The position numbers and the translations under genes are program-made. From Druceiella hillmani (lineage: Eukaryota > Arthropoda > Insecta > Lepidoptera > Hepialidae), in NCBI GenBank assembly GCA_039881145.1, contig JAYKKI010000016.1:5667001-5731000 (forward strand): a DNA stretch of 64,000 nt, written 5' to 3'. Shown here in pieces: positions 36,966 through 48,914 of this stretch. The notes under the pieces are model-generated. The model had not been told where the DNA came from. It did not search any database and worked only from the letters and a program-made list of their open reading frames with translations. The first letter of the stretch is position 1, and the number at the start of each line of letters is the position of its first letter.

Positions 36966-37560
36966 CGGATTGCAGCGGAAAGCAACAGCGGATTGCGGAG
37001 AACAAGTAACTTTGAATCATCCTTGACTTATACAATGGGGCATTTGTTCTCCTAAATAAAATACAATCATTTTCATTCGATACGTATTGTATACTTTCTT
37101 TTATACATTTTCAATACGAATCAGCTTGATTAAATACTTGGCGGTGGAAACCATGACTTACGTTTTGAACGATTTGAATAATGGTTTATGATGAAACATG
37201 CTGATGTATTATTTCACCGCACCGGGTTCAGTATTTTGCGGAGGTTGTAATATAATCATCCTTATATTCTCAAGCTGCATGCCTGAACATAAAGTTGATT
37301 ATCAGGGACCTTTTCCTCCACGACGATCCAGAATTTAATTTAGAGACTTCAAAAATAAAATAAAGATCCAATTTGAAATTACTATGCGGGTTAGAACTTC
37401 TAAACGATTTGAATTTTGGCACAGAAATAAACAATATTAAGCTTTTGGAATTATGAAAACTTGATAAATATGAAAAAACATGCCACTCCTGGCATTTAAA
37501 CATACAGGTGCTGAAATACATAAAAAAGTCGACGGAAACAGGTTGTTTTGGGGATTAATT
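36966..37560 (+). repeat. Module G (first), unit 3, 5'-truncated
   Basis: acaatggggcatttgttctcc, aaataaaatacaatcatttt, ccatgacttacgttttgaac and gctgatgta match G, and the tail (ttttggcacagaaataa) matches 22.45 kb. The front third of G is lost at the F-G junction. Confidence 0.75.
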
Positions 37561-37619
37561 TATTAGCAATAAATTTTCGATGACATTATTTTATATATTA
37601 TCCTTTTAGCTATTTACAC

Positions 37620-37900
37620 ATCCAGATCAAATCAGAAAAAATATTCGGTTCGGTTTTATCAAGTATTTTAGACATCAAGTTCTAGATTGATTATTTGTAT
37701 CATAATCTACCCCAAATACGACCACATTCTTTTTTCTTGTATAACAGTATCACTTCTATTATTCTTGTTTTTTCCCGTGGTGCTTTCGTATGGCTTTTTA
37801 TATATTAACAGTTACCAAATAAAGCTTCTCGTGACTTTGCTTTATATAATTGTTAATTACTATCCAAAATATATACAAAACTTCAAGGCCGTTCTATATT
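37620..37900 (+). repeat. Second C module, unit 3
   Basis: ttgattatttgtatcataatc, cttgttttttcccgtggtgc, cgtatggctttttatat and agcttctcgtgactttg resemble C at 9.1-9.25 kb. The 72-codon frame is a hydrophobic low-complexity artefact. Confidence 0.55.
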
Positions 37901-38325
37901 TTTAATTTATATATTTATATTAATTATTTATATTTTTAAATCAGGCCTCTGTAAGAAATCTTTAATAGGAGAAAAAAGTAAATCAAGTGCTTGTGTAAAA
38001 AATATAAAATATAAATTTCAATAAAATTTTAATCAATTTAAAAGTATAAAGAAAATGAATAAAGAAATAATACGTAAATAAGTGAATGTAAGTACAGAAA
38101 ATTTGAATAAAACACGTTTTTATATAATATTTGTAATTTTCTTATCCGTCTGACTTTTAAAATGTTTAATTCTTTAAACTACATAGAAGTCCTTTGACAT
38201 TCGCATTAATTTTCGTTAAGCAAGAAAAAATCTATTGTAATAAGTATTGTGAAAATAAATATTGCATATGTATATCGCTTTTACATGCAGACGAGATTTT
38301 TCCAGAAAACCTTCAACTTTTTTGT
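37901..38325. other. Unassigned AT-rich sequence
   Basis: Very AT-rich. A short match to D (gtaaatcaagtgcttgtg) is possible near 37.98 kb. No gene. Confidence 0.45.
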
Positions 38326-38700
38326 TAACAAACATACAACATTCATTTTAGAAATAACAGTATTTTTGATAGGAAGATAAATTACACTCCAATCTTGGCT
38401 ACTGTCCTACGTAACAATATTAATGGCGGTACGTACATCGGATTACACAAAGTACAAGTCTAAGCCCCGCTCCGTTGTCCAAATCCGCCCAGCGCCGGTT
38501 TCTTCCTCTAGACACGACACTGCCAAAATTATAATGAGTATTTGTTCCATCGGCGAACAATTATCTTCTACACTATCTACTGCCGTCAATTGCTGAATGG
38601 AAATCACTGTTTTATTTAACTGTAACTGGAGCTTATGTGCATATTTAGGTGGATTTAGTTACAGAGATTAACGGTCTTTGTTAAAAATGAAGTATATTTG
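38326..38700 (+). repeat. Module E', unit 3
   Basis: ggcggtacgtacatcggatt, acacaaagtacaagtctaag, ccccgctccgttgtccaaat, cgcccagcgccggtttcttc and ctagacacgacactgccaaa nearly repeat the 24.8 and 11.1 kb copies. It runs slightly further than they do (tatttaggtggatttagtta). Confidence 0.85.
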
Positions 38701-38804
38701 AAAGCGACGCTATTTTTAGAGACTTAACCCTTTGATCATGTTTTTAATGTCACTTTATATATATAAAATCAGACTTCATTAAAAATAAATAACTATGACC
38801 ACAA

Positions 38805-38807
<3 letters not shown>

Positions 38808-38863
<56 letters not shown>
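38808..38863. repeat. (TA)n microsatellite
   Basis: About 56 bases of pure TA. Confidence 0.98.
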
Positions 38864-38866
<3 letters not shown>

Positions 38867-38869
38867 ACG

Positions 38870-40055
38870 TGTCTGTCGATTTTGTACTAGTCACTTTGAA
38901 ATATGTAGAAGTAATTTAAGTCAGCCTTTGAAATTCAATTTCGAATATATTTCATTTGGCAGGCGCGATTATTCATTATATATTGATCCAAATTAACGCA
39001 CGGTACTTTATTTATTCAGAATGAACTAAAAACGACGATTGGAAAGGATCCGTTTTGAAATACTAATGAGTTAAGTGCAAAGTTTAAGGTTAAAATTAAA
39101 ATAATGTGGAACCACGTCACGTACGTCAACTTGGTAAAATACGAAAGCTGAGAATACGGATACGAGTATCCTATCAACTAAAGTATCATCTATATTTATA
39201 GCAGCTACAGCCTAAAAACTCGTAAATCCTCCATCACGTACTGTAATTTTCAAATCCTGAGTTAAACTTTAATTATAATTTTCGGAATTTGGACTTCGAT
39301 TGGCATCTTAATTTATCAAATAATCTATTTTGTTTAATGTACCGAATAATCTGTTTGTCCATCACATTCCTTTTTCTCAAGAACCGTTTGCATAAACTTG
39401 ATATTTGATGTAGACACCTTTGATATAATTATAAATGACATTGACCCACATATTTTTCAGTAGTTAATATTCAAATTATTTCAGTTACTTTCAAAACAAA
39501 ATCAGTTTTCCAAAGTCGTAAGCGGCAATAAATTTCATGTACATAAAGAAATCAGCCTTATGTAGAAATTTATAACAAAATAATGACGAGTTTATATAAC
39601 CAAGTACTAAGCGAGCCTATAATACTGAGTAGGTAAATTTATGATAGATTTATTTACTATGTATTTATTAGATCAACGGCTATTGTTACAATACTTGGTA
39701 GAGCCGTAAAAATCTACTCCGAGTTTACGAAAATTGATAGGTACATTGACATGAACTTTATCTTTGTAGAAACAAAGATAAAGTTCATGCTGACGACCTC
39801 GAAATATTTAAATTATTCCTTTACAGGTCTTAAAACAATGTAAATGTCCTATATTTCAAGTCTGTAACTAAAAAAATGAACTAGGTACAGCTTTTATGAT
39901 CTGTCAATTGTAATCTATACATTGTAATCTGAATTTCCGACTTACTAAAGATTAGACTTCCAGTATTTACTTGAAGTGAATTATGGACATGTCAAAATAG
40001 ATGCAAAGTGCCTCGGGTGAAAGATGTAATGTACAGTAGCACGTTCGCAACTTGG
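38870..40055. other. Unassigned sequence with a 17-bp perfect hairpin
   Basis: No gene visible. Perfect arms at 39750-39766 (catgaactttatctttg) and 39773-39789 surround a 6-base loop. F' is expected here by array order but is not recognisable. Confidence 0.6.
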
Positions 40056-40570
40056 TGGTGCACTGTCATTATGCCATAGCCTAGCAATAAGTGAAATGTG
40101 AACTCGACCTTTGATTTTGCACTGAACTCCATCGACGTTGGTCCTACTAGTGTACGGCAAACTGAATTAAATATTAATATTCCATATAATCAATGTTATC
40201 TGATGTGGGTATTTAAAATGTTTCTAAAAATAAGCTCAAGTTCCCACTTTAAATGCCCGGGCGGAGACTATTGAACAGCGACCTCTTCGACCAGCACAAT
40301 GGCACATTTATCTCCGAAATAAAATACATTAATTTTCATTCGTTACTTATTGTATACAATACATTTCCAACGTTTTCCGACTAGATTCTGTAATTTGCGT
40401 CGGTGACCTTGACTTTCGTTCTAATATTGGTTTGCAAGGAAACACATTGGTTTGTCAATTCGTGACGCCGGTTTAGGTCTTACGTGAAAGGTGGAATTTC
40501 ATCATAATTTAATCTGTATTTTGGTGTGAAACTGAGATGTACTCCTGTACAATGGTCTAAGCATTTCTTT
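40056..40570 (+). repeat. Module G (second), unit 3
   Basis: gcacactgaactccatcgacg-like, ttaaaatgtttctaaaaata, ggagactattgaacagcgac, aataaaatacattaattttc and gtgacgccggtttaggt match G at 14.2 and 29.1 kb. This is the last module I can place in the three-unit array. Confidence 0.75.
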
Positions 40571-41210
40571 CTGTTAATATGTATCTTGTCGTATTCCTAA
40601 TTCTAGATTTCGAAGTTTGAATAATAAAATACGGAACACTTATCTAATATTTTATCAATCTGTGTCTGTATGCGTGTCACTGGATTCAAACTTTTTACTG
40701 TTTATAAGTTTACAAAAGTGTTAACCGGGGATAAAGTTTGACTTTTAAAATTGTAAAATGTGAGACAAATGGAAAAAGAATACTAGAAATTTTTAAATTA
40801 TATATTAATTTTTTCTCAAATCAAACGGGAAATTTTTACATTTTGATTTTAAGATAATTTTTATAAATCAAGCAAATATCTTTATCCGCATCCATTTTTT
40901 TAATTTCAGCGACATCCTTTCAAAAAATCTAAAAATATGTATTATGAAATATAAAAACACCCGAAATTGTTTTAATAAAATTATATAAAATTGTTAACAC
41001 TTTAATTATTTTAATATTTACTAATATTATTTAAATTACTTAACACGCTACTTGGGAGAAACCTGATATTTAGTTATAAAACTCTACAATTTATTGCACG
41101 ATTAATTCTAAAGTACGGGTATATAATGATCAGTACACATTTTACCTTTGTAATATAATTTTATAATAGATAGTGATATTGAATATATTTGGCGATAATT
41201 TTGTAGAAAT
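40571..41210. other. Unassigned AT-rich sequence
   Basis: Nothing recognisable. Strongly AT-rich and without a credible reading frame. Confidence 0.5.
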
Positions 41211-41214
41211 TTAT

Positions 41215-41410
41215 TATTCACAATTAAATTAAACTACGTGATGTAGTATTATTTCTACTTTCTTTACTCTCTTCTTTCTGTTCTTTTTTTTTAAACTTTG
41301 TTAATTGCCCACCTGAAGATGTTTTAATACAACGAAACTTAGGTCGTGGTACAGAACTTAAAGAAAGTAAAAATAATACTACATCACGTAGTTTAATTTA
41401 ATTGTGAATA
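41215..41410 (+). mobile_element. Hammerhead-bearing inverted-repeat element, copy 2
   Basis: Terminal arms of 50 bases (41215-41264 and 41361-41410) are inverted repeats with a single mismatch, containing aaactacgtgatgtagta. The element is 196 bases and encodes no protein. The middle holds the best hammerhead-like motif in the window. It is a MITE-like or retrozyme/Penelope-related nonautonomous element. Confidence 0.88.
41309..41349 (+). ncRNA. Hammerhead-ribozyme-like motif, copy 2
   Basis: CCAC (41309-41312), CTGAAGA (41313-41319), one T, stem II GTT...AAC (41321-41333), GAA (41334-41336), ACTTAGGT (stem III, 41337-41344, one G-T pair), C (41345) and GTGG (41346-41349). Stem I is CCAC/GTGG and cleavage would follow C41345. 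All core positions of the hammerhead consensus are present except for the extra T between the core and stem II. The very short stem III is of the kind known from Penelope-like elements and retrozymes, which often need a dimer to cleave. Confidence 0.6.
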
Positions 41411-41602
41411 GATAGTGACTTTACCAGATTATTGCGAATTTACTTTTCCTAATAAAGTATCTGGGAGGCCTTGAATTAAAAATAATTGAACCGCTATTTG
41501 TATACTGCAGAAACTTATGCAGTCGAAACAATCATTAAATAAGACCTACCAACTGTATAAGCAATTATATTTAAAATTACAAAGATTTAACTCCTTATAT
41601 AA

Positions 41603-41605
<3 letters not shown>

Positions 41606-41680
<75 letters not shown>
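41606..41680 (+). repeat. (TA)n-(GT)n microsatellite
   Basis: About 45 bases of TA followed by about 28 of GT. Frames on both strands across it are artefacts. Confidence 0.98.
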
Positions 41681-41681
<1 letters not shown>

Positions 41682-41699
41682 ATATTTACATGTATATAA

Positions 41700-41958
41700 T
41701 AAGTATCTAATTGGATTCTTACACAAAATATTAGCCGGTTGATGTTTTAAAGGACTGATTGAACTACAATAATAATTTCTACAATTTGGCTGTTTACCCA
41801 CAAACGTTTAACCCTGTCACATATCATCACACGAAAACAAAAGGACTGATTTTAACGAGTTTAAACTGTTTTGGCGTTGAAATCATAAAGTCAGGAAAGT
41901 GGATATATTTAGTCTCAACGCAAAAGTGTTTGATAGTAGCTGCGACTGAAACTAGGAT
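41700..41958. other. Unassigned sequence between microsatellites
   Basis: The 88-codon plus frame at 41759-42025 ends in the CA/CACG repeat and has no recognisable domain. Not called as a gene. Confidence 0.45.
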
Positions 41959-42016
41959 TACACACACACACATACACGCACTCACGCACGCACGCACGCA
42001 CGCACACACGCACGTA
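41959..42016 (+). repeat. (CA)n and (CACG)n microsatellite
   Basis: A CA run followed by tandem CACG tetranucleotides. Unlike the TA tracts it is GC-containing and partly CpG. Confidence 0.95.
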
Positions 42017-42039
42017 AGCACATAGATGATTTGGGACAG

Positions 42040-42870
42040 TACGATTACCTTCCTGTTCTATTTTTTACCAACCTTCTCCTCGATATGCTAGATTTCCATT
42101 CACTGAAATTCAGAAGAGACATTGCCCTTCTGAAGCTTATGTTCCAGCTATTGAGAGAAAAAATTATGTCTCTTATTATTGAGTAGACTCTTATTTGTCG
42201 TACCTGACAATTCCCTGCGCTCAGGAAATGAAAAAAAATTCCCCCAATAGTATTTTCATTTCAGCAGCACACTTGATAAAAATAACTTAAATATTAGATT
42301 CAAAAACATCTGCACCACAAAAATATCCTTTACTGAAATAAAATTGCCTTACCTCTTAGCTGAAACTTTAATCATAATTTCAAAAATTTATAAAATTCTA
42401 AAATATGTCTTTTTATCAGTTGTAAACCTGCGTTCTCGGTCTTACTGACTGATAATAATTAGATTTTAAGGGTTTAGCGAACACTTGATATGAAAGAAAG
42501 ATTTTAGGTTTTCATTTGTGTTTTAAACTTTAGTATAAATTAAATTCAAATGGATTTAACAATTTTACGTCATGCTCAAATAAACAAACTATCATGTCAA
42601 CAAAAAGTATACACGCAAAAATTTTTTCAGCCAAAGTTAATAAAAAATAATTTGAATTTTAACCCCAGCAATTATTTGGTTTAGTAATTTTTGCGCGATA
42701 CTCGAGCAAACAGACAGGCAAACGGTGATTCAAACAAATGCGTTTTGGGTTCAAAATCCTAAAGTTTGCTTAGTTAATGTTTGCTACATTAATATTTTTA
42801 TCAAAAATATTTTCAACGTCCACACGCACCTCTGTTACAGTTTCATAATTTTATGCAATTTGTAAAAATC
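42040..42870. other. Unassigned noncoding sequence with a LINE/SINE-like tail
   Basis: No gene. A segment at 42.70-42.77 kb (gagcaaacagacaggcaaac ... tcaaaatcctaaa) resembles the noncoding tails at 49.68 and 63.60 kb. Confidence 0.4.
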
Positions 42871-42878
42871 ATTCTATC

Positions 42879-43077
42879 TCAATTAAATGAAACTACGTGA
42901 GTTAGGATTATTTCTACTTTCTTTAAGTTATTTACCATGAAATAGGTTTCATTGTATTACAACATTTTCAGGCGGGCTATTAGCAAAGATGTTGTAATAC
43001 AACAAAACTAGGTCGTGGTAAAGAACTTAAAGAAAGTAGAAATAATATTACATCACGTAGTTTCATTTAATTTTGAA
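42879..43077. mobile_element. Hammerhead-bearing inverted-repeat element, copy 3 (near-complete palindrome)
   Basis: Two arms of about 95 bases (42879-42985 and 42986-43077) are inverted copies of each other, each containing the terminal sequence, ctttctttaag and a hammerhead-related segment. Both motifs are damaged: the minus-strand left one has CTGAAAA and a lost GTC, and the right one lacks CTGA and has AAAA for GAAA. Its stem II, GTTGTAATACAAC (42991-43003), is a perfect 5-bp hairpin and shows the likely ancestral form. Confidence 0.8.
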
Positions 43078-43079
43078 TT

Positions 43080-44055
43080 ATACATTTCTAAAAAATTAAC
43101 ACCAAATGTATTCAATATCATTCTATCTGTTATTCATCAGCAAAACGCCACTTATAAATTGAAAAACAGTCGTTAGGAACTTAAATTTAATAATATAATT
43201 TGATTATTTTATATATATAAATTCGTTTCTAACTCTGAAGACAAAGAAATGTAAAAAGAAAAAAATATAACATAGTATTCAGTATAAGTTGCTTCTATAG
43301 ATTTTACTATGACTGAGATTATATTAAAACATAGAATTACTGACTGAGATTTTATTTAAGAATAAAAGCAATTAATTTCTGGAAATATTTTCTGAAATTG
43401 TTAAGTTGTGACATGATTTCTTTAAATTTTTTAAAAGGGTTTTACAAGTAAAACTTTTTTTTAGAGTCCGCAAAAGGATCAATGATACCCTTATAGAACC
43501 ACTAAAATAACCGTTTGTCATATCCGTCTTTCTTAGAATCTCGATAGTTAGGACTAAAAAATATTTATATGGAAAATGCGTTGGGTTACAAATTAAGTTT
43601 TTGAAAAATATATTCCAAATTTCGAATATAGTGTAGTGGAGGGTCATTTTAAAGAACTGTAAGGGAGCCAAAATATTTTTTTCATTTAGATATAATATTT
43701 TCAGAGACGACTGTTGGTAATGCTTTAATGCTAATTTTAGATATTGTACTTTTTGAGATATTCACTCCTCATATTAACTATAATTAAATATTTATTCTGC
43801 TAGTGAGTTCAAATTAGTGATGATTTATGATAAATAAAGTGATTTCAATTCAAACGAGGTACAAAACCCTCGATCTGCAAGTCAGGCTTCGTATTTTCAT
43901 TACTAAATTAAACTCCGAAGATCAATACTATAGAATTTCATTGGCCTAATATATTTCCATAGCTTTTAGCTTTTAGTGATTGAAAGTAATAGCTTAATTC
44001 GAGCTTCAGATCGCAGATGGCGCTTTTAATTCTTATAATATATACGGGTGCGTGT
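43080..44055. other. Unassigned AT-rich sequence
   Basis: No gene. Small direct repeat of tgactgagatta / tgactgagatttta at about 43310-43352. The 99-codon minus frame at 43372-43671 is AT-rich and lacks motifs. Confidence 0.45.
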
Positions 44056-44060
44056 CTGTG

Positions 44061-44061
<1 letters not shown>

Positions 44062-44120
<59 letters not shown>

Positions 44121-44245
44121 CATATACAATGCGGATTTGACCGTTCGACATTAAATGAAAACCCAGTCAGTACTCGTGGCCAAAATACTTTAAAGTAGTG
44201 AAATAAACAATTACGCCAAGAATATAAAATACAATTTTCTCACTA
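44062..44245 (-). repeat. Dispersed short element, copy 2, ending in (TA)n
   Basis: Minus-strand reading (gcgtaattgtttatttcact, tactgactgggttttcattt, caaatccgcattgtatatgt) matches 18.63-18.75 kb and then continues into a (TA)n tract at 44062-44128. In copy 1 the same end has only tatatata. The microsatellite therefore appears to have grown from the element terminus. Confidence 0.78.
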
Positions 44246-44885
44246 TTTCTCACTATAATTATCTCATTATCTCATGTTTACTGATATTTTGTCTTAGATT
44301 TATGTCTTAATCTCAAAAATATTTTTAGGTTTTACCCATGGCTTCTTCCGTACGACAAAACTTACTAATACATGCGGGTATATAAATTATTTCTCAATAT
44401 CTGAGGGTCTTGAAAACGAAACTTGATTACATATAGTTTAATTGGTTTCTAACGGTGTAACCAACAATATTACAATACGGAAACTTATATTTTGTTGCCA
44501 TACAGTTGTGTCTACTGAAATATACAGCTGCTAAATATAGCAGCTGTTAAAACGCAATTTTTTTAAGGTAATCGAAAGTAGAATTCTTGCTGGAGAAACA
44601 CTTTTTTCTACCTCAAAAACCACTGATTCAAACAATTTTAAGCACAAAGATTTGAGATGAGAACCTTTGGTAAACAATTTGAATCGTTCCGGAAAAATGA
44701 AGGAAATTATAAAAAAAATTATTAAGAAGATTCATGACCTCAAAAAATTTATTATTTATGAAATTGAATGATTTAAACAAATACACCTACGTTCGCAAAG
44801 ACGAATTTAGTTGCTTAAAAATCTAAATTTAATTAAGATTATAAAGAAGCTTGTCATCTGAAAAAAATCAGCTTCTTATGTACCC
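44246..44885. other. Unassigned AT-rich sequence
   Basis: Noncoding. A direct repeat of cacagctgctaaatatagcag-like sequence near 44520-44550 (acagctgct / cagctgtt) forms a weak inverted repeat. No gene. Confidence 0.4.
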
Positions 44886-45420
44886 AGAGGCAGAAGTGTT
44901 TTTTTATTACGTAGAGTAAGTTTGTGTATAATATATTTCAATGGTCTTTTTATGCGGTCACTTCACCGGTAACCCACACTAAGTGTAAAATTGAATAAAA
45001 AAAATTGGAGTAATTAAATTGCCACATTTCCTAAAATTTTCATGTATTTTTGAGTGTTAGCCATATAGATGAGTCAATTAACATGTTTTATTACGCTGCA
45101 AAAAATTACTGCGTCAAGCGGTTTCTGAGAAAAACAGTTGTAAAAGACAGACCGATAAATAGAGACGTGAGTGATATCACAATTCTTCCGTTTTTCCTTT
45201 CGAGATACGAAACCCTATTAAGGTCAGAAAGAAACTTCCTGATTTGCGACTAGATCGTTTGATAAGATAATAAAATAAATCAATTTATAAAAAATACACT
45301 TACTTATTTCCGATTATCGCTGAATAAAGCACGCCGAAACGATTTCTTAATAATTATCTAAGAAGAATTATAAACTGTAATTATATGATTCATGGATAAA
45401 TTAGACATAAATTTTACCCT

Positions 45421-45437
45421 CCCCCCCCCCCCCCCCC
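45421..45437 (+). repeat. Poly-C tract, 17 bases
   Basis: A pure run of 17 C just before the E-like module of Y copy 1. The second Y copy has only four C at the equivalent site (near 58.38 kb). Confidence 0.95.
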
Positions 45438-47609
45438 GTTCAACATATTAAAATTAATTCCGTATTTACATCAGGTTGTATAAGTCTAAGCTTCTATATA
45501 CAAACCAATCCTAACGTTACATCCTCCAAACACGAACTACGAAATTATAACGGTGTTCGTTTCACTGGCGAATAGTCGTATTCAGTATTACGCTATCGAA
45601 TACACCGACCGTTAAACAGAATTCACTACTTATTTTAATAGTAATGGGTGCTTACAAATTTGAATTTATGTCGCTATATAGTGAGGCAGTCTTCGATACC
45701 TCCTAGGGCGGGCGGCGCGTATATTGCAGCCCCTTGTTACAAAACCTGTAGCAACGTCGTACGGAACTTACACTAAACGTTGCTTCCGATCAAGGCTGTT
45801 GTCGTTGTTGGGGTAATGAATTTATTGGACTGGCCAACTGGTAATAATGGCTTTTAGATCGTTGTCGAGTATGAAGTTAAAGTAGAGATTAATACGTGCA
45901 TTTTATTGAATACCGCACTATTATACGAAAACCAAAGGTATACACTATAATTTTTTATTTAAAATGCAATGTTATGGACACAGAAAATAATAATGATAAA
46001 AAAATTCGCTTATTTTTAAGTAATATTTTTTTGCATGAATTTTAATATCTATGCCATCTAACACTTGGGACTATTGAGTTGACTTCGATAACATTATTGT
46101 AATGTCTGAAAATACTGTACAAAACATTGTAAATGCCTGAAAAAAACAACACTTGAAGGAAAAAATGTGTTAAGCCAGTTAATGCATAGTAATAATGATA
46201 GAAAAAAGTTAAAAGCAAAAATGTTAAAAACACAAAGCAACGGGAAAATGTATTGTCATTAAAACAATTTAAAGATAAAAAAATGGCTGATGTTACGCAT
46301 ATAATGTTGAATTTAATATTTAATTTATTATGGTAATCTCCGTCAATCTTATAATTTATTAGGTATGTTTTAAAATTAAAAAAAATAAATATGTTGGTAC
46401 GTTGGTGTTTTTGCAAGCATGTAATTGTAATTACAGGGTATTCAAACGATACCACATATATAATTTAATTTGTTCCCTTATGTTTATTAGTAAAAGAGAA
46501 CACAAACAGACAATGTTTTGATTTTCCTATTTCATATAAATATTCCACGCACACTTTATATCAGCTTTTAACGCTGTTCGTTTAGTACGCTTAGTGAATG
46601 CCATCACCCCTGAATATTATCACAAACGAACTCTACTGTAGAATCATATTATAAATTACTGATTTTATATAAAACCTATAGTGGATCTTTAAATATAAAC
46701 TGCAGAATCATATAATAAATTACTTATTTTATATAAAACTTATAGTGGAAATTTTCAAATATAAAAAAATGTCTAATCAATTTCATTTCTCGTGAGGTTC
46801 TCTCGCTCTTGTCCAATGTCCCGTAAACGAAATTCCATAATGAACAAATTTATCTATATTTTCTATAAATTCGTTTCAATAAGCGATGTCAAATCATTAT
46901 CTTTAACTCTTTAAAAGTATAGAATTAAATTTTCTTAATTTTATTTCATGGTATTTTTCTCATACACAAATATATATAGGCATAATGAATGCAACAAAAT
47001 CTGAATACGTTATAAATGTACAATTGGGAATGATACAAATTTGGGAGTTTCCTTGAAATGTCTAAAAATAATTACTTACTCTCGGGCATTTCTATAAATC
47101 TGCAAAACCTCATAAATAATTTTCAAACATCAATCAATCGATTATTCATCCGTAAAACGCCGTAAACCGACAGGACGACAGTCATTACGCTGCTGAATTC
47201 AATAACATCCGATTCGTTATCCCAATATATTCTTTTGTTTTTTTTTCCAGCACTATTTATGTAAGAACGATTTATCAACGCAACATCTGGCCGGAATGAA
47301 ATGTCAAAACAAAATATTTTTTTTCATATAAAGGTATCTGTTTAGAACCGCCGCTCGTTTCGCTGACATTGATGCTACGGTATACATTTCACTGAAGGAT
47401 GTCAATTTGTTTTTGGAGAATTCCATTGACTGACGGTGAGTCGATCAATCACTCGAAACTACCTTATTATAAAGCATTTGAATATCAAAGGAAATTTTTA
47501 GGTCATTACGTAAAGGTTTATATTTATTTATTTTTATACAGATCTTATACTTCACGTTATTTCATTTATTGGTACTCATATAAATACGCAGCATATTTGT
47601 GATGGAACC

Positions 47610-47766
47610 ATTTAATTATATGACTAAACTTAGACAAACATGACGAATAAAGCTGAAAATATAGTTTAAAATTTTAACTTAAAATAAATACAGATGGCAA
47701 TAAATATAAAATGAAAGCGAAACATTTTGGCCACATGTAAATGGCTGGTTTATTTACGAATATGTT

Positions 47767-47800
<34 letters not shown>

Positions 47801-48000
47801 ATGGCTGGTTTATTTAAGAATATGTTTATAAAAATATTTTAATTATATGACTAAACTTAGACAAACATGACGAATAAAGCTGAAAATATAGTTTAAAATT
47901 TTAACTTAAAATAAATACAGATGGAAATAAATATAAAATGAAAGCAAAACATTTATGGCTATACGTAAATGACTGGTTTATTTACGAATATGTCTATCTG
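47610..48000 (+). repeat. Local tandem duplication of about 230 bp around a (TA)n
   Basis: attatatgactaaacttagac through ctggtttatttacgaatatg occurs at about 47613-47767 and again at about 47844-47995 with few differences. A (TA)n tract (47766-47800) and a short third piece (atggctggtttatttaagaa) separate them. The second Y copy carries only one such unit, so this duplication is young. Confidence 0.9.
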
Positions 48001-48823
48001 CCAGTGTAATACGTTTTTATGCTTATTTTTTTTATTATTAATACTGTTCTTACACATTTATAGTCATTACTATAATTCTTGTTTTTTTAATTTAAAAAGT
48101 GTATATATTAAAATATATAAAATCGTTTTGATTTGATTTGTTGCCCAATAAACCAACATGTTTGGAAACTGAGGCATCACACCTAGGGATGACTTACGAT
48201 TAAATTTATGAATTAGTGTGATATGTTTTTATTCTTATTTTATTCTACTATTACTATTATTTTTATTACGTATTTATTGTTATTATTACTTCCTTATTTT
48301 TTTAATTTAGAAATTAAATCAAATGTACACGCATGAATACCAGCGCATTCGCCCAAGAATACTTAAAAACGAATTTCTTCAGAAAATTCCCGGATAAGGG
48401 AATTTAATGTTACATTATTATCCTTTTCTCCTCATTTATATCTATAATGCATCATCATGTATATCCATACGACGGACTTGTTTCCTTAAGAGTAATATCT
48501 TTCAGTAAATCGTAGCAAAGAAAATATATTGCATTTTCACATACATTTAAAAGTCGATTCATTGCTGGCTGTTGATACACCAAACGTGCAGTTTTAGTTA
48601 GTTCGAGTAGACAAAAATATCAACATTTGTTTTTTTACTCCGTGTTTTAAAAATTATTGAATTTCTATTTTTTTTTTTCCAAACTTAACTCTATTTTTCT
48701 CTCTCTTGGTATGTCGTATCCATGGGTGATATTGTTTGTATATTACTATATTCTAACATAATAAATGAATTTAGATAAGTAATTAATGTACAGCCGTATG
48801 CATGCATACATATATTCGTATGA

Positions 48824-48829
<6 letters not shown>
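48001..48829. other. Unassigned AT-rich sequence
   Basis: Partial self-similarity between about 48.00-48.08 kb and 48.22-48.31 kb (tttttatgcttattttttttat / tttttattcttattttatt, then attaatacttcttatttttttaattta-like). No gene. Confidence 0.45.

Positions 48830-48830
<1 letters not shown>

Positions 48831-48912
<82 letters not shown>
48831..48912. repeat. (TA)n microsatellite
   Basis: About 82 bases of uninterrupted TA directly adjoining a long hairpin. Confidence 0.98.

Positions 48913-48914
<2 letters not shown>

Larger units (their letters stand above)
44890..48000 (+). repeat. Y duplicon, copy 1
   Basis: Homologous in order to 58.0-59.79 plus 61.50-62.34 kb. It consists of a leader (gtatttttgagtgttagccat, gtttctgagaaaaacag), an E-like module (aggcagtcttcgatacctcc and the core agggcgggcggcgcgtat from 45705), a middle (gttgacttcgataacattat, catgtaattgtaattacag), an F-like module (cagtcattacgctgctgaat, caacatctggccggaatgaa) and a tail (ggatgtcaatttgtttttgg, gtgagtcgatcaatcac). 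Noncoding, probably a diverged version of the main array. Confidence 0.82.

Noticed and set aside
46042..46455. 137-codon minus-strand frame in Y copy 1.
   Set aside because: Hydrophobic, very rich in F, L, I, N and Y as expected from AT-rich DNA; the homologous part of Y copy 2 (about 59.1-59.5 kb) is not open.
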